The notes beneath the pieces are model-generated. The model was not told the origin of the DNA. It saw only the letters and a program-made list of their open reading frames with translations, and made no database searches. Shown here one piece after another: positions 11,301-23,300 of a stretch of DNA of 64,000 nt. The position numbers and the translations under genes are program-made. Where the stretch lies: NCBI RefSeq assembly GCF_000002075.1, contig NW_004798066.1, forward strand, positions 120,089 through 184,088. The letters run 5' to 3'. The number at the start of each line of letters is the position of its first letter. Positions within the stretch are counted from its first letter, which is position 1. This DNA is from Aplysia californica (Eukaryota > Mollusca > Gastropoda > Aplysiida > Aplysiidae).

Positions 11301-14300
11301 TTGTGTGGTTTTGTTTTATTTTGTGAATGACTGCTGTTCTAGTACTAGGAGTGTTTGAGTCTGGGGACATTTTTTTTTTTAAAGATCCTATAAAAGTTAA
11401 CAATTTTGATGGAAAACATTTTAAATGTTGGGAATTTTTCTTTAACTTTAGCCTTTTTTCTGTTATTGTTGGTTAAGATGTACGACTTGCGAATTCAGAT
11501 TCTTTCTTTTAATAACTGACCATAACCTGTCCTTAGTGGCCACCTGTCTATAACAGTCACTTTCGTCTGTGATCTTGAATGACTGTTATGGACAGGTTCA
11601 ACTGTAGTAAAAGGACTGAATTTTGAAAAAATAGCATTATGGTACGTGTTGAGGTAAATATCTTAACAGAACTGGAGAAATATAAAGGTATATATGGTTT
11701 TGTGTCTGTCTAGCAACCAGAGGAAGATCGTGTCTTCTCAGAAGAGGCAACATCATCGAGTGGTCGCAGGCCTTCATTCAATCGTGGCAGCAGTCTCTCT
11801 GAACATGGGGAGTGGAGTCAACAGTTTATAGAGATGGGTCTTCCTTCGTTCCGTCCCACATACTTGTTCATTGTAAGGATACAAGTGGATGTCATCCATG
11901 AGTGTCTCAAGCTGAGGAAGGACCAACGGCCAATTGGTGACCCTTCTTTCCTCAGTATACGACAGGTAGGGTCTTTTGTACCAGGAACAAATGTGAAAGT
12001 CTTGTGTGCCGTCATGGTGTATGCTCACATTTTTTAGAGCTCTTTCTTTGTCACCCTTTTGGTTAAATCAAGGTAATATTTTATGAACTCATTAACAGTA
12101 TCTTTATGCCAACACTGTGCTACCAAGCCCAAAAAACAAAAGAGTCACCAAAGTAAAATAAACACCAGTTAAATGAGATGCATAAGAAAAACTTTGAACA
12201 CCACAAGAAGACGCATGGTGAATAACGAGAAAGTAAGAGAACAAGTAGGCTCAACTCCCTGCTCAGAGTAGGGTACGTAAAGATAAACAACACATAAAAT
12301 GCTTTGTGTCTAGACTACCAGCACCACCAGACAGTACTACTTCTCTTTCAGTTTACTGCTGTTTTCAGATTAATTTTTCATTTAAAGTTGACTCCACTGT
12401 ATAACCATGCAACAGGCGATACAAAGAACAAGAAAAAGACATTTGTCTCTCCTCTCAACACGGCAAGGTAACACAGGTTGGAAAAAGTAAGGAAGCGTAT
12501 GTTGTATCTTATTAATAGTCTTTTTTTGTTTTAGTTAGAGTTTAATGGCACTTGCAAACACAGCTAGGTCTTATAAGTGCCGAAGATTAGATGTCTTACA
12601 AGAGAGTAACCAATACAAAAAAGGAGAGAGGTAAGGGCAATAGATGTTTGACAGGAAAGAAGGAGCAAATCACTCCAGAGCACCCTCTAACCTCTGTTAC
12701 AAACAGTTTCTCCTCATCGTCAGATTCTTGTATTTGTTACCTCGGAATTATTGATGTCTAAGCAGTATTTTTAATTGGAAAAGGTGTTTCAATTATGTTT
12801 GTATCGTGTATGTACATCATATATTTAGTAGAATGTGCATACGTATGTGCACGGTGTGCATGTTCATGTGATATGGTAGTACTGCTTTATCACTGTATCA
12901 GTCATCCCAGTGTTTGTTAATTATGAAGCAAAATGCTGTTTCAGAAGTTTTCCTGGTTACAGTACTTGTCCTTAATTGATACCCATGAGTCCTAGTTCCC
13001 AATTTCTCCTACTTTTTTGTGCATCCGTGGTTTATTTATTCTGCAGCTAATTCGTGAGTGCAAAGAGGTTTTGAAAGGTGCATCACTAGTCAAACAGTAC
13101 TATCACTACATGGTGAATGCCGTCATCTGGGATGAACAGGAGGCAGAGGCCAAGTTTGAGAAAGACCTGGTAGAGTTTGATGAAGATATGAAGAGCATGC
13201 TGGATGTGAGTTGTCTCTTCAGTATTATAATAATGATGAAAAGGCATTTATGTAGCGCTCTTTAATATATAAAAAATTATTTTGTCTAACTCATTGGTTT
13301 GATGGTTTTGATCTCACAAGAGATATTAAAAGAGAGGTGTATTTTTTTTGCACTTCTTAATAGCTTTGTTCAGCAAAGTGTGTCAAAATAAACAAACTTT
13401 ATTTTGTTAAATATTTTTCTGTAGCCCTGTTTAGGTGCAGCACAATGACAGCATTCAGAGTTATGTCACAATGAAATTAGCCTTTAATTTTTTGTGTGGG
13501 AATGTAGCTTTTTGATGTTTTGTCTTTAGTAGTGAGGCTCTAATGCTTAACACTTTACAGTCACTTGGCACAGACCAGGCCCGAGAAGTCCGTTGCAGTC
13601 ACTCTCCTGACTGGGTGACCAGATGGGGTATTTTGTACTGCTGGCTGTGTGACTGCAAAGTGTTAAATAAGAAACATTATCTATTCTCAGCCACTAAGTT
13701 GATTCTAGGCTGCCTGGTAGAATAAAGTCCAGTTCTCACAGTGGCAACTAAAATCTTAATTTCTCACAAATGAAAGTAGAACTGAAAGTTTACAGGAGCT
13801 AAGAGAAATGGTTTTGTTATTACCCTGTAATGGTGTGGCATTATTTCTTCATTTGTGCATGCCAAAACTGCTTTTATTAAAAGTCAGAAACGCGCATTTA
13901 GATGACAGTCCGAGACTTGGACCAGACCTGAGGTGAAGAGGTCAGGGCTTTTCTGTATCTCCCCAGGTCTACTTCAACTACTTACAGAGTTGGATCTACA
14001 TGCTGCAGAGTTTACCAGAGGCTTCACTGGGCATGAAGAGTGCCCTAGAGGAGGAATGGACATTTACCAAGTCCATATGTCCTTTTGTAATGGGAGGAGA
14101 AGCAGAGGCAGGCAAGAAGTTCAGGTGTGTTGGTTGCTCCTATGAAGTTATATTAACCCTTCAAGAGGCAAATTTAATTAATTTGCACTGTCCGGTCCCC
14201 AAGACGTGAATAAATTTGATTAATTTGAGAACTTCATGAAAGTTAGGGTGGATCGTGAAAAATGCTTATAACTTCCTTATTTTTAAAGAAAAAAAATATG

Positions 14301-17300
14301 AACCAAATATCATTGAACTGGAAATTGATTGAAGAAAAAAACAGGAGATAAACATTTTCTAAACAATACCTTGTCATAGATTTTATTTGTTTGTTTGTCA
14401 GAGAGTCCTTGCCTGTGTGTTAGTCCTGACATTTGGTTGTAAATTTCTCCTAGTCTTAGTGTGAGTTATACAGTCCCAAGCTGCCAACTAACTAGAAAAA
14501 TTGTTTTAGATCGAAAATATATATATATTTACACTGATTTTTAAACATTTTAACATTTTAAGATTTAACTACTGACCCGAGCCAGCCGTACAGTAAACTG
14601 TTGTGAACAAAACTAACTTGTGTTTCGCGCGCTCATATGACCTTATGCAGTTGCGAGTGCCGTAAAACCCTGTACTAAACAAACAAAACAAGCTGCCAAG
14701 GACACAGGGGGAATATATACATCACACTTTTTGCTTTGAAATGCAGTCTGTTTCCTCTTTAATCACCACTATCCAGATAAAATGCATTGAACAGGTTGCA
14801 AACATTCATATTTGCGTCCGTTTCAGATTCGACACACATTGTCAATCCTTGTCCTCAGTGTTGGGGTCACTACAGTCAGAACATGTCTATCTCTGCTCTC
14901 CCCCCCCCCACTCTTCAGGATCCATCCCGAGTCTGTCTGCTTACAGTCTCCATCATAATCTGGTTGGAGATCCGTCGGACTGGTCCTCACGGGTGGCTGT
15001 ATTTCCCTTCTCCTCTTTGGATCCCTTTCTCCTTCAGTCTACCTTGGGTGTGGGAACCGATATCTGCGTATTCTTCCTCAAATTTGCCCTACAGGGGTTA
15101 GGACGGTTGGTGGGTCCAGTGTCAAATTCCCTCGCACTTTTACTTCTGCAGCCAGCTTGTCTGCTCTCTCGTTGCCGGTTACCTCTGCGTGGCCCGAGCA
15201 GAAGATCCACTCTCTCCAGGCTGCTCTTCCTGATTGTAGCGTTCCAGTCCGCATACAGCATCCCTTTCTGTACGTTCTGTAGTGTGCTCATAGAGTCAGT
15301 AATGATTACTGATCGCTGATGGCTTGTGTTCTTGATCCAGTGTAGAGCCTCACTTATGGCTTTTATCTCCATACACATACTGGAAGTTGTCAGTGCTTTG
15401 CTTTTTACAACTACCCCATCAACTCTGACACTGAAGGCCCAGCCCGATTTGACTCCTGTTGACTGATCCATCCGTGAAGATCACAGCATCTCCATATTCG
15501 CTGTGCTCTTCTATCAGGGTCTCAATTTCAACGTTTGTAGCTCCAAGTGGCCAGTTGCAACATTCTCTACCCAGTGTGCCTTCACCGTTGTGTACTCTCC
15601 GAGCGCATCTTCCCTATCTTCCCTATTGTAGACCTGCATGTTTGCCGACAATCGTCTGAAATCCGACAATCGCGACCCGACCCGACCCGCGAACCGGCCG
15701 ATGCTATCGCTATGCCTGCCTGTATCAGTCAATGTGCGTAGTGCGAGGCTTGGCCGACTGCCAGCGACCCCTTTTTCTCCTGTCGGCTTCGTCGGCACTT
15801 TCGTTTTCGTGCCGACCGCCAACGCGCGCACCGCCGACTGCCGACGTCTGCGTTTCCGACATAATTGTCGGAACCTAAGTAGAAATGCGAATACGAAAAA
15901 AGACGACAACTTAAATTATCTACTTTCAGTTTCGTGCTCGAGCAGCCATTTTGAATTTCGTTTGTTGACTAATTCAATTGTTCAGATCGTGTGGATTCAT
16001 TCAAGTCCGACTCTCTTGTTCTAATAGAATCAAGATCTAGATCTAGATCTAGATTTATATAGATCATTATAGACCTCAATGGAGGATTCATATTCCAATT
16101 CTATTGTGTCAAACCCTATCATAGGTTGTGCTGTAATATTAATATTGGTAAAAATAAGCATTTCATCAGGTGCGTGAATTATTTATTTATCTAGATCTAG
16201 ATCTAGATCTCGAATCTAGACTTAGCAGAGTCCCTCTGTTCGGAATCGGATGCGGATTTTTAGTTCAAGGCCTATTCCTATTCACTTGTTCTACAAGATC
16301 TAGATCTAGATCTAGATTTATTTAGATTACTAGATCTATATAGTATATGGAGGATTCATATTCCAATTCTATTGTGTTATTGTATCAAACCCTATAGCAA
16401 TGTAGATGTAAGCCATATAGATCTAGAATCTAGAAATCTAGATCTAGATCGAGATCTATTTGCTCCTTGTTTGTTTTGGAGTGTGGTTTTTTAATTAAAA
16501 ATTTTTTTTTTCATTTAGGACTTGTTTTGGCCTTTTTACATGAGGCCCGTTGCAGGTTCTATTTGGGGGTAGGTTAGGGTTAGGTCTCTTCTTTATTGTG
16601 TTTGTTGGGGTGGTCGCTCGTTACCCGGATGTCCTTCCTTATGACACCCACAAAGGGTTTTTTTCGGGGGGGGGGGGGGGATTGCGCAAAATTTTCAGAC
16701 AATCTGGTTGAGGCTCACATGCAGGTCTACTATTGTATAGACGTTAAACAGTACCGGCAAGAGTGCAGATCCCTGTGGTAAGCCTGGTGTGATCTCGGTA
16801 GGTTGCGAAGCCCAGCATCCAAGGCGTAGTGCTATCTTTCATTTGGCTTAGGAACTCGGGACAGGTGACTGTCCAGCCAGTCTTCAGGTATCTACCCTGT
16901 CCACAGGCTTTCATTTAGCCTCTCAGCTAGTGTCATTGTCTGTCCTTCCTCCATGTTCTTCATGTGGCCATGAGGTACTCTGTCAGGACCAGGAGAAGTG
17001 TTGGATGCTTCCTGGATATATTTATGTAACGATTCGTGTGTCACAAATTGTAGACAGGCTTCATCCTTGTTGTCCTGTTGGATCCTGTTGAGCAGCTGTT
17101 TTGTCTTGTCCTCATCTTTCATGTTAGTTTGTCTTAGGTATCTCTTAAACAGAGCATGGCCCTTTTTTTCATCAGTGCGCATCCAAATGTTATCCTCTCT
17201 TTGGAAATCAGGAATAGCTTGTTTGCTCTTCCTATTAGTCATGCACCTGTAGAAGTTCCAGAACTGATACAGGACCCTGCCGCTGTTCACACCCAGGCAG

Positions 17301-20300
17301 AAGTTGTCATATGCTAGGTCCTTGGCTTCTTTTGCTGCCTCATCGAGTCTTAGATCTGCTAGCTTTTTCTCAATTTTCAACTGCATGTTTGATCTGTCCC
17401 TCTCGAGTCTTCTCAGCGCCAGGCATTTGATCTTCCACAATGCCTCAGTCTCTTCATTCCACCAGGGTGGCTGCTGTGCCACTACTCTATGCTGTATTCT
17501 GGGTGGCCTGGAGCTCTTTCGTAGTACACTGATGGGGTCGTTGCCTTCCGAGGGGTCGAAGTAGTCTGTTGTTAGGTCTACCAAGACGAGTGCAAGGTCT
17601 ATAGCGCTGTCGGAGTCCCCATCTCTTGTGGCTCAGTCTCTTCATTCAGATTTGATTACTGCCTTAGTGACTGATGTAAACAAATTCCTAGACTGTTCTT
17701 TTTCTGTTCCAATGCTGGGTCTAGATTCTTGTTTGGGGCTGGAAATGATAGGAAAATCATCATTGAAAAGAGTTTAACCTAGTTTAAGCCATTTCCAGTG
17801 GTTCCGTACACAAAGTTGGGTCTCAAGTGCTCGTGTTCACGATCGCAACTATAGTAGCTCTGAGGGACAGTCACGGCAACGTGACTATAATAACTCCGAT
17901 AACTTCGCGATGGGTTGTCTTACTGGGGAAATCAAGAGAGTGGCTGAGTACAGTTATAGTTTACAGCTGCCAGTCAGTTTAGTTTTCCTTGTACTTACTT
18001 GTTTTTCTTAACTAAATTATGGATGACACCTCTAAAAGGGTCGGGTATTTTTCATATAAATGCATGAGACAGTAAAACATGTACTTTTTGTTATTGTTTC
18101 TTCTTTGAGGAAAGGTCTGAAAATGCTCTTTGACTTGTGCTCTGAATGAGATTTGTCTTGAAAATGAATTCTGATGGGTGTATTGCTAACTGCTTAATGA
18201 TTGTTTTAAGAGATCAAATTCTGAACAATTAGAAAATGAACGTTTTTAAAATCTTCTTCTTTGTGTTCCCCTGCTATATCTCAGGGGTAGTTGACTGCTA
18301 GTTCTTCAACTTGCAGTGCAACTGATTTTTATGCATGAGACCTTTTTTCCAACTTAGTAGGGCCTCTTGCTTTCAGGCAGCCACATTCTAATTTCGAAGG
18401 TACTCAATGTTTATATACAGACTAGGGTATTTTCAGTTTTCGTAGGAATTGATTTTTAAATTTTGCCCGTATGTTGGCTGAAGCTTACTCTTATCGATTT
18501 TAGTACCACCAAGAGATCTTTTAATATGCACAACTTGGGATTTTTAGCTCTTGTCTGAGAAGGCTAGGTGTTTGATCTTACTTAACGTAAGATCAGGGTG
18601 TAGTTTAAAGACAGCAGTAAGATGGAGCCGAGAGGAACAATACATGTAGAAAGAGTCAGGAGTAAAGTAGAGGAGCCTGGAGTCTGTGAAGGGGGAGGGG
18701 GGGGGAGTAAATGCAATAAATGACTTAATCAGTGCTTCCACTCTTCCGTATTTTTATGGAAATTCGTACTTTCTGCCAGTTCCGTACTTGTTCCTCCATC
18801 ATTATCAACTTCCTACGTAAAAAAACTTCGACAGCGTAGGACTAGATATTTACTGAAATTCCATAGCAAAAGATCCGTACTCGCCTTCGTATCGTCTTGT
18901 ATAAGCTACGGCAATAAGTTAATGTTATAGAGACCTGCAAGATTGCGCATTTCCTGCAATCGGCCATTATTCCGCTATGCCCCATGCGTTCATTGCGGGT
19001 TGGCCGGCAGTACATTTTTACCTGCAGATTGATCAAAATCTGGCGAACTTTTTGTGCCAATTTCCTCCTTTCAATTATTCACTTATTCCGTCTGTCTATC
19101 TTCGGACTGTTGCAGGGGCTGGAAAATATGCGCGTTGATCAAATAAATTGACTTGTGATCTTAGACGGAAAATTACCTTCAGAAAGAAACTTGTTTGCAA
19201 ATTTATTGTCTAGATCTGGAGAAATTATCAATGCAAAGATTCAATGGCATGGGAACGCGATAAGGGCCGCGATGAAATAAATTATGCTAAAACTACTAAA
19301 ATCAAGAATAATTCGAAGTGGTGTTCCGAGATTGTGACATGCAAGATTCAGAAGTGAAAATTGTGGAAAATTAAGGTATACGCTGGGTAACTGTATTGTG
19401 AAGGTGCCTAACTATTCATTATTCCCAGGTTTGCCTTCTATCAATCGTGCGATGACAAATTAATTGAATTATAGTAGCAATGGAAGGGGAACCTGCTTTT
19501 AAACATTGCCAGCAATGGAAAGATATGTAGGTGAAAAAATCAAACAAGACGAAATGTTGGCGAACAAATAAATGTTATGGGTTGTAGGCAATCTCTTCAA
19601 ACAGGCTCCCAAATGCCATTTTGAACCCTCTAAAAGCACTAGATTTCTATTTCTTCGGGGGGCAAAGCCCCCTGAACCCCCACCGGGACTCTGTCCCTGG
19701 ACCCTGCGGCCTCTGCGACCCCCGGCAGAATTTTCTTTACTTTTCAGCTTCAGCTGGTGGAAGCACTGTTAATAGAAGCAGACGACAAAACTTGTCTGGA
19801 GAACAACAAAAGAGGTGAAATGAGACAATTCCAGAGAAGAAAATTATTCTGTCGCTCTGAGGCAGGTTTTGAACATGGGAGGGACCTATTGAATGAGAGG
19901 CAAGCACCATACCTCTAGACCACGAGAGCTCCCGTACAGCTTTATCAGTAATAGAACGATTTTCATTTTTACAGTGCCCTAGCCAGCAGCCTACTCAGCT
20001 CCATTGCAGACTTTGTAGATACTGGTATTGATGACAATACCAGAAACCTCTACGATGACGATTTCCCAGAGGAGGATTGTGATGAAGAGGAAGATGAGGG
20101 AGATGAAAATGACAACATAGACAATTTCAAAAGAGAACAAAAAATGGCAGACATGAAGTGAGTATTGTGAAATGATTATGCAGACTTTTGTATTTTTTAT
20201 TTGTTGCTGTATTGTTTTAAAGATTGCTTCTGTATTTTTTACAAACAGGTAATAATAATGATAATAATTACATTCATATAGCACATAACTACGCTCTACA

Positions 20301-23300
20301 GTATGTACTTGGTGCTTAATAATTATTATTACCTTACCCCAGCAAGCCCTAGAACACTCAGAAACATTCTCTGGCAAGCAGCCGATTAAACGCTCAAACA
20401 CTAACAGACTGACAAGATCTTTTGCTCTTTATAGCCTGTTACCCATTCAACAGCTCAAAAGCACTAGCATTTGCTTATAGTTGCCCAACAGCACTTGTAT
20501 TTGCTTATAGTTGTACTAATGAAATATTTCCCTTTCTTTCTTCTCTAGACAGAATGTTCAAGGGATTCTCCGAAACTTCAAAAACTTGTTCAACGAAGCC
20601 CGAGAAAGAGCATCTAAAGCCCTTGGCTTTGCAAAACTACTAAGGAAAGTATGTACATTTCGGACCATGTGTTTGAACTATCCTTGAATTTCAGGGAATA
20701 GTGGGCTTTTATAGAATCATTTGTTTTTGTGTTACTGCATGTGCTGCTGAGTTGAGGATATGTGCATAACCAGGGCTGGCCACCATTACAAATTTGGTGG
20801 AAGCATCATGATTTTTTTTCCAGTGTTGTGAAGATATACTCAGAGGCAAAGAAATGCACAATTTTCATCATCTTTAAAGCATTCCATTAGTGAATACTGT
20901 TTACATGTTCCATTGAGGCATGGTCTGAACCAGCTTGATTTGCCTCATTTAAAAAATGTAATTCACTGATTTGTCGTTTCTGCAACAAACAACTAAACAA
21001 CTACCACAGCTCATGGGTACTCACTTGCCACATCATTCAAGTAGTAAGTTGTGTTCATGAGGGTATGTAGGCCTAACCTATAAATTTGAAGCGTTGAAAT
21101 GCGTAATTCAGTTGAAAACGAAAGCAGTATCAAGATGTCAAGACTTTCTTCAGAAAACCGTGAGGGAGCTATTGGACAACCACATACTGGCGAGTCTGCT
21201 TGACATATGGCAACTATAACAGGCGTGCACGTTTCCACCATCTACAGACTACAGAACATTTCGAGCCACCAACACGACAAGTGATCTCCCTGAGCCGCAA
21301 GACCAAAGACGACAACTGCAGCTCAGGATCGCCTCATGGTGCGCCAATACAGTTCCTGATAGCCACTGGGACCACTAAGAACACCATTGGACAAACAGTA
21401 CGGGCCCTGTGTACCAGAATTGTGCGGCGGAGATTGCACTCCACAGGCATTCGGTGCAGACAGCCATGTAACAAGACAGTTTTGACTCCTCCTCAGCATC
21501 TCTGTGACCAGCTTCTGTGGATACAAGCTCTCCTGAACAGGTAGAACAGACAATGGAGAAGGGTGCTATTCACTCTCGGGAGCAGATTCTTCGCTCATCC
21601 CACAAATGGGCGCACCTGTGTATGGCGCACAGACCTGACGTGCTGCGCTGATACCAACAATGTGGAGAGCGACCCTTGGGGACGGCCAAGCAGGAGTCAT
21701 CGCCCTAAATCAAAGAATTGGACCCGTTTCCTTTTAGAATGTGGGTCAGGGACAAGGATATGGGGTCACAGCTCAGCGCTAGATTGACCTAGTTTTTCAG
21801 ACTCATATGGTGTTCTTTTTTCAGATGCTTCCAAATTTCTTTTTCCGCCAAGGCAACGCAAAACCACATACTGTCCTCCTAACACAGCAGTTCTTGGGCA
21901 GATCAACATCAGTCATTTACCTCATCCGGCTCGTTCACCTGACGTATACCTCATTGAGCACGTCTGGGGCGCTATCCAGAGGCAGGTCAACCAGCTGCAA
22001 CCAAGATCATGGATAGCCCCTCAATTGGCTGCAGCCTCCGATCACTGTGGGCACAGATCTTTGGTCGATAAATAAATGCTCTTGTGAAATCCATGGGGAA
22101 TGGTTATTGCAGCCAACTGAGGTCACACAGGCTACAGGCTTTCAGTCCCAAGGTCACGGTCTCAAAAATAACAGTGACGCTTAAAACACACCTAAGCTCC
22201 CATTTATTGACACTCTCGTTGCTGAGTAAATTAAACAAATTTGAATTTCATTTACTCATGACAAAGTCCTGTGGAGAGAAATGTGTTTTGCTGATGCTTT
22301 AGTTATTCACTTTTCTTTTGCCTATAAGTATACAATCACAACACCCCGAATTCCAAAGCTGCCATTTTCTACAGATTTTTCTGGTATTTACAGATTTTGG
22401 ACTTATTCTACTGTCGTACCGAAGGTGCCTAAACCGCCGAATTTACAATGGGCTCCTGAGATTTTTAAGATTTAAAAGAAATGGATGACCTTATTTGGGC
22501 TTTTTTTATTATGTATGCCAAATAAGTACTCCCCTTATTTAGGCTGTATATAGCCCAAATAAGGTAACTACCCTCAGGTAAGCTTATACCATGGCGCACC
22601 GGCAGTGGAAGTTTAGTTGCAGCAGTGGGGTTCCCTGCGGAGCCCCTTATCACGTCCGGGTTACGGGGGTCAGCTCCTTCTCACCGCTCTGTCTTGGCTG
22701 ACTTAATTTTTGGTACTTTTCAACGTACAGTTTTAGGTGTATCCTTGTATTTATGGTAATTATAATTTAATGCACCCAAAGCATGCATTTTTGCTCTTGA
22801 GACTAAAAAAAAGAACGGACATTGTAACTTGTCTGGTTATTTCGTTAGACGTGCTGAAGTCGGCAATGCTAAATTGTAACATTTTTTGGATAAATGTGAA
22901 TAAAAAACAACAACCAGTATTTAAAAAACGGCGTGACAAAAATTGTTGAAGTTTTGGAACATGAACAACATTACATTGATGGAGATACTCAGAAAGCTGT
23001 AATTTTGCAACTTGATCCATCCGGCACACAATTCGCAATGAAGTAATTCCTCCAAATACATCATGTGTCTAATATAATCGAAATATTAGCATATTTTCTC
23101 GAAAGTTTATAAAAATTACCCTGTAGTATCTCTGAAGAAGTACAAATCCATTTTAGTGCCAGAATACATCTACATTACGAACGATCAGTGTCTGTTACAC
23201 TCCTGAAACTCCTTACTTTTCTTAAAACGCTAAGAATAACAGGGATGACTTCTCGTAATTGGGTTATAAGAATAGTTTCTAGCTTTCAAGTGACACTGAA

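Noticed and set aside
15514-16024. Coding region in the GC-richer stretch
   Set aside because: Frames on both strands are biased by CCGAC-rich sequence and match no family; most lie between LINE pieces.
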